Source: a virus. From it: DNA of 29,559 nt. Within the stretch, counting starts at the first letter, position 1. Every line of letters starts with the position of its first letter. The stretch is from IMG/VR virus record IMGVR_UViG_3300044960_000513, positions 1-29,559 of that record; one strand, given 5' to 3'. The position numbers and the translations under genes were made by a program. The notes under the pieces are model-generated. The model saw only the letters and a list, made by a program, of their open reading frames with translations. It searched no databases and was not told where the DNA came from. This document shows positions 23,034 to 29,559 of this stretch, piece by piece.

Positions 23034-26000
23034 CTACCTTTTCTCCTCCTTTGAGAATAGGCCCATCGAGCAGATGATCCTCGGTTCTTGCACCTGCTCG
23101 GATTCGTCAATCACGCACAGGCGGCCCTCTTCCCGCAAAGCCAGAACGAGTTCGGCCAAACCTTGATCTGAAATGCCGCTGCGCAGCTGGCGATTCAAGG
23201 TGTCCACGGCGGACTGCCTGAGCGGGTAGCGGTAGATTTCCTCGATAGCTTTGTTCAGCTCAGGCGTGTCGAAGAGCGTGCCTTTGATCTGCTCGGCGTA
23301 TCGCTTCAGGCGCTCGTAGGTGCGGAACCGCGCCCCAGACGGCCGACCCAACTGCCCGCCGATGGACTTCTCCTCTTTCACGATCCACTCGACGCCCTTG
23401 TGCACCAGCTCATGGTGCTTTTCGTGCCTGGGCATAGCCGGGGTGCTTGGCGAACACTCGGCGGCCTTGAGGATCGCAAACTGCGATTCGGTGACGCTGT
23501 TCCCGTCCTTGTCGATCCAGGCGAGGGCGTCGTTGCCTTCACCGGTGCGAAGATAAATCAGCACTCCCTCGGGCTCTTTCTCCTTCGGTGTAAATGCGCG
23601 TGTTGCGTAGGTCACCGGCGGCATCGCGGGGATGACCTTTTCGAGTTCAGGGTCTTGCGTAATCGCATTTTTCCAAATCTGATAAGCGTAGGAAGCCAAA
23701 TCCACCTCGCCGTCCACATCGCCGTCAAGAATGCCTGCCTTCTCGTGGTACAGGTCGAGGACAGCGCGGTCATTCCGGTCGTCCTCAAAGAACGCTTCAT
23801 CTGCCCCGACCACTTCTGCGTTTTCCTGAAGTCGCTGGCGGACCCGCGACCTGAGGCGAATGATGCGCTCGACGCCGTCAGCGGGAAGGAACGAGTGGCA
23901 GTAGATTTTCTCGGAGTGCTGACCGATTCGGTCCACACGCCCCGCCCGCTGAATCAACCGGATGATGGCCCAGGGCAGATCGTAATTGACCACAACACAG
24001 CAATCTTGCAGGTTCTGTCCCTCGCTGAGCACGTCGGTTGCAACGAGCACGCGAAGTTCATCTTCCGGCTTCACTTGATCGCGCTTGTTATTGCTGACGG
24101 GGCTGAATCGCCAGGCAAGTCGCGTGGGATCGGCTGATTCGCCGGTGACTCCTGCCAGGCGGGAAACACGGCGCTTCTGCAGTTGATCTTCCAGGTAGCG
24201 CACAGTGTCCGCGAATTGCGTAAAGACCAGGACTTTGTCGTTCGGGTGCTTCTTCGTGATGAGGTCGAAGAGGGCACTCAGTTTGGCGTCTTTCTCGGGG
24301 TTCCATTCCCCACACTTGTGAAGTACGTTCAGCAAAGCAGCTGAGTCGGCACGCAAGTCCTTTGTCAGCGAGGGAACAAACAGCGCAGGGCGAAGCCACT
24401 TGAAGCGGCGCTTTAACTGAGAGGCGTACTTCGCATATACCTCGGCGGCGCGGGCCTTGAACGCATCCTCGGTGCGCAAAGAGACCGCGGATTCTTCAGG
24501 GCCTTCCCCTTCGTTCTCATCGTCGAACATTTCCGAAGTGATCGCATCTTCGTCGTAAATCCGGGAGTCCAGCAACGCGGCGTCCTGTGTGCCCACAGGA
24601 ACCGGCAGTCCTTGCTCGATTGCGTGCAGGTAGACATAGTTTCGCAGGATGTGGCGTTCGACTGACTGGATGAACGCGCTGCCGCTGCTTTCCAACCGCT
24701 TGAAAAGTCCCGTTCGGCAGTAGCCCAGCAGGCGCTTGCCGGCTCGCGACAAGTCTTGGATTACTTTGGCCTCAGTCTGAGTGGGCGGTTCGTGAGGCGC
24801 TGCCGCGATGTAGTTCCCAAGCCCATACCGGGGGAGGGCCAGATTGTTGATTGTGTTCACCACATCGTCGTCGTAGAGCCGGGCGTATTGGTCTGAGGGG
24901 TCTTTCTCGTTGATTGTGAACCTGACTGTCTTGGGGACGCGCGACGGGAAATACGAACGGGTTCCGTCCTCGAAGACCAAGTACTTGCGCCCATTTTCAG
25001 GGTCCGCCAGCGCGTAGTTGTCCTGGATGAAAGTTCGCGTTCGACGAACCAGGTACAGACGCATTAACTCGCGCCAGTCATCGGCGTGGGGGCTCTTCTC
25101 AAAAGCGGCCAGCGACCTCACTGGACACTGGTGACGGCGGATGAACTCGGTCTCACCCAAATCCGTGAGCAATCGCTCCGGGCGAATCCCGATGTCCTTC
25201 TCCTCGGGGATGAAGAGGCGCAGTTGGTTGGAGAGGTCGAGGTACGTTTTGTTGTAGGGTGTCGCGGAAAGGAGAATGCACCTGCTTTCGTTCTGGTTGA
25301 TGTACTCCTGAATGGCCCGGTATCGCTTGCCCTCCCGGTTTCGCAAGTTCTGGCTTTCGTCAATCAACACGAGCCTGTACCGCCTCATGTCAGGCAACTC
25401 TTTCAGTACTTGACTGAGCGACAGAACCTTCGCTCGAAGCCGGTACTGCTGGCGGTAATCCTCCCACATGGGCACCAGGTTCTTTGGGCAGAGGATCAGC
25501 GTTTCTAGACCGTGGTCGTCTTCAAAGATTCGCGCGAGTGCCGTGGCCATTAGGGTTTTCCCCAGCCCTACCACATCGCCGATGAGCACTCCGCCGCGCT
25601 TGTTCAGGTGATGGGCCGCAATTTTGACGGCAGCGGTTTGGAATTCAAACAGCTTGTGGCCGAAGTCGCGGGGAATCGAAAAGCTCAGCAGGCCCTCGCG
25701 CGCGTCTTGGGACAAGTGATAGGCCATCTTGACGTAGATGTGATAGGGCGGGATAAGCTCCTCGCGCGCCCAGCTTTCTTCGATGACCTGTACAAGTTCG
25801 TTGGAGATGTCGAGGCACCAGCGGTCGTTCCAGCGATCCTCGAACCACTTCGCAAGTTTCAGACACGCATCATGGTCCTGAACGTCCACATTCAGTTCGC
25901 CCTGCTTGGAAAGGCCAGCCATTGTGAGGTTGCTGCTGCCAAGAAAACTGGTCGCTGGGTTCACCGGGTCTGGGCGGAAGAGCATGTAGAGCTTGGCGTG

Positions 26001-26414
26001 AAGCGGGTGCCTCAAGAACAGCTTAACGATTACCTTCTTGGCTTTGATCTGGGCAGCCAGGCGGCGAAGGCCAGCCTCGTCCTCGTTCGTGGGGATTCCA
26101 ACCGCCAACTGGTCACGGAACTCGCGGGCGAGTCTTTCCTTGAGGCGAAGAGCCGTCTGGTTGTCGATGCTTTCGTCGGTCTTTATCAGGCTCAGGGCAA
26201 GCCGCAGCTCCTCCTCCGGCAGCCGCTGCATACCGACAAGTAACCGACAACAATTGCCCTCGCCTCCCGACCACTTTTCAATATACCGGTCGATCTCCTT
26301 CCAGCCGCGCAGGTTGAAATAGCCGACGCAGAAGTCCGCGCGGTTCGAGACCTGCAACGTGTCTTGGAGAGCTGGGAGAAGCTGTTGCTCGATATTGTCG
26401 AAGATGCGTGGCAT
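23034..26414 (-). CDS. PLD-phosphodiesterase plus SNF2 helicase fusion protein
   Basis: 1126 residues, ATG at 26414. An N-terminal phospholipase-D-like domain has H-x-K (His139-Ala-Lys141, in RHPLHAKLYMLF) and the following FLGSSNLT (157-164), the single HKD motif of nuclease-type PLD domains. The SNF2 helicase core follows: Walker A GDVVGLGKTLMA (279-290), DEAH-box variant DESQ (352-355), motif III LLSATPYNKTYLDLSNQL, and motif VI QRAGRVDRIGQ (822-832). The C-terminal ~290 residues are unassigned and helical. It opens the operon, with methyltransferase and SLOG protein downstream. Such helicases translocate on duplex DNA and couple to a nuclease, here the PLD domain, in defence systems including DISARM-type ones. 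The particular system is not identified. Confidence 0.92.
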   Translation of the reverse strand: MPRIFDNIEQQLLPALQDTLQVSNRADFCVGYFNLRGWKEIDRYIEKWSGGEGNCCRLLVGMQRLPEEELRLALSLIKTDESIDNQTALRLKERLAREFRDQLAVGIPTNEDEAGLRRLAAQIKAKKVIVKLFLRHPLHAKLYMLFRPDPVNPATSFLGSSNLTMAGLSKQGELNVDVQDHDACLKLAKWFEDRWNDRWCLDISNELVQVIEESWAREELIPPYHIYVKMAYHLSQDAREGLLSFSIPRDFGHKLFEFQTAAVKIAAHHLNKRGGVLIGDVVGLGKTLMATALARIFEDDHGLETLILCPKNLVPMWEDYRQQYRLRAKVLSLSQVLKELPDMRRYRLVLIDESQNLRNREGKRYRAIQEYINQNESRCILLSATPYNKTYLDLSNQLRLFIPEEKDIGIRPERLLTDLGETEFIRRHQCPVRSLAAFEKSPHADDWRELMRLYLVRRTRTFIQDNYALADPENGRKYLVFEDGTRSYFPSRVPKTVRFTINEKDPSDQYARLYDDDVVNTINNLALPRYGLGNYIAAAPHEPPTQTEAKVIQDLSRAGKRLLGYCRTGLFKRLESSGSAFIQSVERHILRNYVYLHAIEQGLPVPVGTQDAALLDSRIYDEDAITSEMFDDENEGEGPEESAVSLRTEDAFKARAAEVYAKYASQLKRRFKWLRPALFVPSLTKDLRADSAALLNVLHKCGEWNPEKDAKLSALFDLITKKHPNDKVLVFTQFADTVRYLEDQLQKRRVSRLAGVTGESADPTRLAWRFSPVSNNKRDQVKPEDELRVLVATDVLSEGQNLQDCCVVVNYDLPWAIIRLIQRAGRVDRIGQHSEKIYCHSFLPADGVERIIRLRSRVRQRLQENAEVVGADEAFFEDDRNDRAVLDLYHEKAGILDGDVDGEVDLASYAYQIWKNAITQDPELEKVIPAMPPVTYATRAFTPKEKEPEGVLIYLRTGEGNDALAWIDKDGNSVTESQFAILKAAECSPSTPAMPRHEKHHELVHKGVEWIVKEEKSIGGQLGRPSGARFRTYERLKRYAEQIKGTLFDTPELNKAIEEIYRYPLRQSAVDTLNRQLRSGISDQGLAELVLALREEGRLCVIDESEQVQEPRIICSMGLFSKEEKR

Positions 26415-26547
26415 GGTTCGCGGGAAGGATTGTAATCACCCAGTCAACAAAAGGACATAGGGATGTGACTCCGACCCGCATTGTGCAACACTGGAAACAG
26501 GCTAGCTTTTGAGTCAGGTATAATCTTGCTGCTTTGGAGCCTCGTTG
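26415..26547. promoter_or_regulatory. Divergent control region between helicase operon and small plus-strand gene
   Basis: 133 bases separating divergent starts. For the helicase (leftward) a -10 like TACAAT sits at 26434-26429, 14 bases before its ATG, but the matching -35 (TGTCCT, 17 bases away) is poor. For the small gene (rightward) TATAAT sits at 26519-26524, 23 bases before its ATG, again without a clear -35. Both are by-eye calls. No long inverted repeat is seen. Confidence 0.4.
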
Positions 26548-26796
26548 ATGGCCAAGTACTGCACGGGTGACTACATCAAGGCTGAGTTCAAGGATGACGC
26601 TACAGGCGAGAGCGAGTGGATGTGGGTGCGAGTTGACTCTTGCGATGACACGGACCGGATTGTGTTTGGACGCCTCGACAGCCTGCCCGTGATCCAGGCG
26701 GGAAAGCTCAAGCTGCATTCTGAAATCGCCGTCAGCTATGCCAACGTGCGAGAACACCGACGATCTGTGGAGTTCATGAAGCCGCCGGGAGAATAG
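26548..26796 (+). CDS. Small conserved-looking protein, unknown function (weakly DUF2314-like)
   Basis: 82 residues from ATG at 26548, the codon after a TTG; no strong ribosome binding site, but a TATAAT lies 23 bases upstream. Sequence MAKYCTGDYIKAEFKDDATG, then GESEWMWVRVDSCDDTDRIV and FGRLDSLPV, then LKLHSEIAVSYANVREHRRS. The pattern of GDxIKAEF, a Trp-Met-Trp strand and a small-beta-domain end resembles short DUF2314-like proteins. It lies between the two defence gene sets and its 3' end overlaps the Vsr-like gene on the opposite strand by 23 bases, so the two messages could form a duplex. Role unknown; possible host gene or antidote. Confidence 0.7.
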   Translation: MAKYCTGDYIKAEFKDDATGESEWMWVRVDSCDDTDRIVFGRLDSLPVIQAGKLKLHSEIAVSYANVREHRRSVEFMKPPGE

Positions 26797-27187
26797 CCTT
26801 CTGGATGCGGGCTGCCGTTTTCTTGTCCTGTATGCGGCACTCCCAAATCCGTAACACAGCCCACCCACCGCGTCGAAGCTCGACATCAATCCGGCGATCA
26901 CGCTTGCGATTGCTAACGATCTTTTTCTTCCAGTACCGAACGTTGCTCTTGGGGGTCTTGTAGCACCTGGGGCAGCCGTGCCAGAAACAGCCATCAACGA
27001 ACAGGGCGACTTTTTGCCGTGGCCAGCAAAAATCCGGCGTTCCACTCATAGGAATCTGCCTACGCCAACCGCGAAAACCGTGTTCTCGCAGCAGCCGCAC
27101 CATTTTCTTCTCGGTGCTCAGGTTCCCGCGAGACCTCACAGCAGCCATGAACCGGGAACGTGTTGCCCTGTCAACTACGTCGACCAC
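26774..27187 (-). CDS. vsr: Very short patch repair (Vsr)-type endonuclease
   Basis: 137 residues from GTG at 27187: GGGAG lies 8 bases upstream and the resulting start (V)VDVVDRATRSRFMA matches the family N-terminus; the longer TTG at 27202 has no binding site. Visible motifs are SGTPDFCWP with Asp52, and LFVDGCFWHGCPRC with His70, plus KKKIVSNRKRDRRIDVEL and the closing WAVLRIWEC. The spacing Asp to His of 18 residues equals that of E. coli Vsr (Asp51, His69). Vsr nicks DNA 5' of T in T:G mismatches made by deamination of 5-methylcytosine. It is usually linked to a cytosine-5 methyltransferase, which is not in this window. It ends the GHKL operon. Confidence 0.92.
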   Translation of the reverse strand: MVDVVDRATRSRFMAAVRSRGNLSTEKKMVRLLREHGFRGWRRQIPMSGTPDFCWPRQKVALFVDGCFWHGCPRCYKTPKSNVRYWKKKIVSNRKRDRRIDVELRRGGWAVLRIWECRIQDKKTAARIQKAILPAAS

Positions 27188-27220
27188 GTGCTTATCTCCC
27201 AACGCGAGTGTTTCAGATTT

Positions 27221-28162
27221 TCAGGGTACGGCCTTCATGAAGTATGGAAAGTAGCGGTGAAACTGCGCGTACTGGCCAAGTTGCGACTCTGTCTTCTCCC
27301 TGTTTTCGTCGATCAGGTAGCCCAAAGTCCGTCGGAGGGTACTTCCTGCGCCACGATGGCAAGGTAGACGGCGTTGCAGATGCAGACGTTCCTTGGTGCT
27401 TAATGCAGGTACGTCAATCCTCTTCGGAGGTCCCCACTCCAGATTAGCCAAATCCCACCGCCGAAAAGCCCTCTTTGTCTCAGTCTCCCTCGTCCGCTGA
27501 ATAACCACACCCGTCAGCGTGAACATCCCACTTACGTCGGCGTAGTAGAAGGACGAGACAGGTTGAAACATCAAAGGCATGGCTCCCGGCAAAGATTTCT
27601 GGGCGGCGACCTGGAGCATCCCCTGAAGAAGCCCAGCGAACTTCTCGAACTCTCGCGGTGGATCAGTCGATGGATCAGGCATCACAGCTTCGAAAACCTT
27701 CCGAAAATCCTCAGCTTTGCCTTCCCGCATGAAGTCTCCGGACTCGGCACGCAAGGTGACCTTAACCATGCTACCCACAGCGACCTTGCTAAGTAAAACC
27801 ATGAAGTCCTCGAAATGCTGATATTCGAGCCGGGTGTAATCCAGCCAAAAAATACTCTTTTGGTCTCTTGCCTCGTATCCGGCCAGGAAGGATGTGAAGT
27901 TCGCATTTTCAAGCCGCAGCGCGCGACAGGGCCGATGAAAATCTTGCCTCTTCAGCGTCTCTTGATTCTCCTCGATTGACACCATTCTGATATCCGGGCA
28001 AAATTCGTACAACAGTCGAAAATCCTCAAGATACGGCCCGCCAAGTCCATAGTAGGTGTACTCTCTAAGCTTTCCGAAGTATTCGAGCCGTTTGATCGCC
28101 TCGATTAGCATGAGGCGATCTATCGCCTTATTCAGCCTGAGATGGTAAGGAGGATGCCTCAT
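27221..28162 (-). CDS. Unrecognised protein with methyltransferase-type Rossmann fold, paired with GHKL ATPase
   Basis: 313 residues from ATG at 28162, overlapping the ATPase stop (ATGA) and preceded by GGAGG; the frame to 28195 would lie inside that gene. Residues 35-48 (YTYYGLGGPYLEDF) give a Gly-rich nucleotide/SAM loop, residues 58-70 (IRMVSIEENQETL) the acidic end of strand 2, and residues 104-111 (IFWLDYTR) a motif-IV-like strand with Asp. The layout matches O-methyltransferase-like Rossmann proteins, though the substrate is unknown and the C-terminal ~130 residues (AFRRWDLANLEWGPPKR and basic end) are unique. No target-recognition domain is seen. Position between a GHKL ATPase and a Vsr endonuclease suggests a defence or repair role. 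Confidence 0.68.
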   Translation of the reverse strand: MRHPPYHLRLNKAIDRLMLIEAIKRLEYFGKLREYTYYGLGGPYLEDFRLLYEFCPDIRMVSIEENQETLKRQDFHRPCRALRLENANFTSFLAGYEARDQKSIFWLDYTRLEYQHFEDFMVLLSKVAVGSMVKVTLRAESGDFMREGKAEDFRKVFEAVMPDPSTDPPREFEKFAGLLQGMLQVAAQKSLPGAMPLMFQPVSSFYYADVSGMFTLTGVVIQRTRETETKRAFRRWDLANLEWGPPKRIDVPALSTKERLHLQRRLPCHRGAGSTLRRTLGYLIDENREKTESQLGQYAQFHRYFPYFMKAVP

Positions 28163-29541
28163 TTCCTGGCCTCCTTCAGTATCAGGTCGAAGCACTCTTC
28201 CCCAACGACCGACGGTTCGGTGTCAGCATCGTCGAATAAGTACTCCGCAACGCTTCGAACCTCCTCGACATCTTTGACAAATGAAATCCGTCGCTTTTTG
28301 GTTTCCAACGCCTTCGGCAACGGAAGAGGTGGAACATACTGGCTGCCAGGTGGAACTGTTTTCCTTGTGGGGTTTAGCTTGAGGCGCTTGACTTCGGCTT
28401 TGATCTCTTCAAAAGAGAGTGGCTCTCCCGCCTGAATGTGTTTCTTGGACTCATCGGCGCGTCCCTTCCACCTGTTCGTGTAGTTCGTGAAGATCCGCAT
28501 ACCTTCGCGCATTTTGTTCTTGACCTGGAGATATAAAGAGGAGGAGGCGTCAATACCTCGCTTGGTCGTTGTTGTGGGAAGCTTGGACGCTTCGTCAGCC
28601 TTGAACTCCACTATCCCAGAAATTGCAATGAATTGAGTATGGTAACGAGGAATGCCCGCCTCGCCCCAGCCGGTCAGTTCACTCCGGTCACAATACAGAA
28701 CGGCCCGGTCGTTGCAAAGAATCGTCCATCCAGCTTCCAATGACGAATACTTCTTCTCTTCTTGCTCCCTGGCAAGCTCAGCTTCCGACGGGATGGGTCT
28801 TGTGAAACCAACGGCCAAGAACACTTCAACGCCTTCAATCTTCGTCTTGAAAATGAACGGCTGGATAGCGGGCCTGCCGTCCCGCATCTTGTGAAAGATG
28901 AGTCGTGTGGGCCGGGGTTTGACGACCGTTCCGTTTATTGTGACGACGAAACCCTTGTCGATAATGAATGCGTAGTGAGCAGAGACCATTCGCTCAAGCT
29001 CCTGCTTGAAAGCCTTAGCATCTGGCCCGAAGCGTTTTTGAATGCCAACATATAGGTCTCCTATGACAATGGTGGTCCCGTCCTGTTGCATCGTCTTTTT
29101 CGCTGCTTTGACGGGTATGTCCCAATTCTGCTCGTCAGTGAGCCATTCCGGCTTGATCTCCACTTCGTATCTATCTTGCGAATTCTGAGTTGAAATCAGG
29201 CAGTGCTTGCCCATCTTAAATATGGCCCGCTTCATGCCAATGCCGTAGACCCCCACAGTCCCAGGCGCATCTTCCGGGCGGTCATCTGCGCGCCCCATCC
29301 GGAAAGCATAGTCATGCAAGCTCCACGGAATACCGCCGCAGTTATCAGAAATCGAAAAAGAATCCTTATCGAACTTAATGTGTGCCCAAAAACCGGAGTA
29401 CGGCTTTTTCGTTGCGTTACGGGCACCGGTGCGAAGAATGCCATCCACGCAGTTGTCGAGCAGGTCCAGAATCGATTCCTCTAGCTTGATGTCCCGTGTA
29501 AGCATCGAGACAAAAAACGATTTCACGGGGGACGCGTTCAC
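28159..29541 (-). CDS. GHKL (MutL/MORC-like) ATPase, start possibly beyond window
   Basis: 460 residues from GTG at 29541, but no clear ribosome binding site and the frame is open to the edge, so the true start may lie outside. GHKL ATP-binding motifs: N box EESILDLLDNCVDG (residues 21-34, Glu22, Asn30), G1 box ISDNCGGIP (64-72) and G2 box GVYGIGMKRA (97-106). The second half (residues 200-460), with PAIQPFIFKTKIEGVEVFLA and a Lys/Arg-rich C-terminal region, is not the MutL endonuclease domain. Homologues of this kind occur in restriction-modification loci with Vsr or Z1 proteins and are related to MORC ATPases. ATP-driven dimer clamp on DNA is likely. It is first in an operon with the methyltransferase-fold gene and vsr. 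Confidence 0.88.
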   Translation of the reverse strand: MNASPVKSFFVSMLTRDIKLEESILDLLDNCVDGILRTGARNATKKPYSGFWAHIKFDKDSFSISDNCGGIPWSLHDYAFRMGRADDRPEDAPGTVGVYGIGMKRAIFKMGKHCLISTQNSQDRYEVEIKPEWLTDEQNWDIPVKAAKKTMQQDGTTIVIGDLYVGIQKRFGPDAKAFKQELERMVSAHYAFIIDKGFVVTINGTVVKPRPTRLIFHKMRDGRPAIQPFIFKTKIEGVEVFLAVGFTRPIPSEAELAREQEEKKYSSLEAGWTILCNDRAVLYCDRSELTGWGEAGIPRYHTQFIAISGIVEFKADEASKLPTTTTKRGIDASSSLYLQVKNKMREGMRIFTNYTNRWKGRADESKKHIQAGEPLSFEEIKAEVKRLKLNPTRKTVPPGSQYVPPLPLPKALETKKRRISFVKDVEEVRSVAEYLFDDADTEPSVVGEECFDLILKEARK

Positions 29542-29559
29542 GGACCCGTATTGAACTGG

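Noticed and set aside
1-29559. CRISPR array or tRNA genes
   Set aside because: No regularly spaced direct repeats and no cloverleaf-like segments with a CCA-end style were noticed.

Overview
The window joins two kinds of sequence. Positions 1 to about 17.4 kb hold a G+C-rich tailed-phage (siphovirus-type) late region, read entirely on the minus strand. Positions 17.75 to 29.5 kb hold a visibly more A+T-rich region packed with restriction, defence and DNA-repair type genes. No ribosomal, tRNA, integrase or attachment-site sequence is visible, so the host cannot be fixed. The CDGSH protein and the small gene at 26548 look like proteins of soil bacteria (Acidobacteriota would fit), but this is a weak impression. 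The layout fits a prophage next to, or carrying, a defence island.

Phage part, in transcription order (right to left): ParB-like protein, cupin, PAPS-reductase-like protein, second ParB-like protein (IbrB type), terminase small subunit (Nu1-like), terminase large subunit (GpA family), then a short intergenic region with a hairpin and a candidate promoter. After that come a small DUF6148-like protein, lambda-type portal, S49 prohead protease, scaffold-like protein, capsid cement protein, major capsid protein, a small unknown, head completion protein, tail terminator-like protein, a membrane-anchored coiled-coil protein, tail tube, tail assembly chaperone with a likely -1 frameshift (G/GT type), tape measure, a tail structural protein and a truncated tail protein at the left edge. 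Most junctions overlap by 4 bases or are only a few bases apart.

Boundary part (17.4 to 19.1 kb): a 344-base intergenic stretch carries a second copy of the two-part motif found upstream of the head operon. It is followed by a plus-strand PD-(D/E)XK nuclease-like gene and a convergent CDGSH iron-sulfur protein gene.

Defence part (19.1 to 29.5 kb, almost all minus strand): two gene sets are separated by a short divergent region and a small plus-strand gene. Set 1 (26414 down to 19135) is a tight operon of a PLD plus SNF2 helicase, a very large N6-adenine methyltransferase of the Eco57I/type IIG kind, and a DprA/SLOG-like Rossmann protein. Set 2 (29541 down to 26774) is a MutL/MORC-like GHKL ATPase, an unrecognised methyltransferase-fold protein and a Vsr-like endonuclease. 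Each set contains DNA-recognition or modification parts together with ATPase or nuclease parts, so both look like phage-defence modules; I cannot assign either to a named system with certainty. The two most promising undescribed elements are these defence sets and the phage-borne ParB-cupin-PAPS reductase-ParB block.
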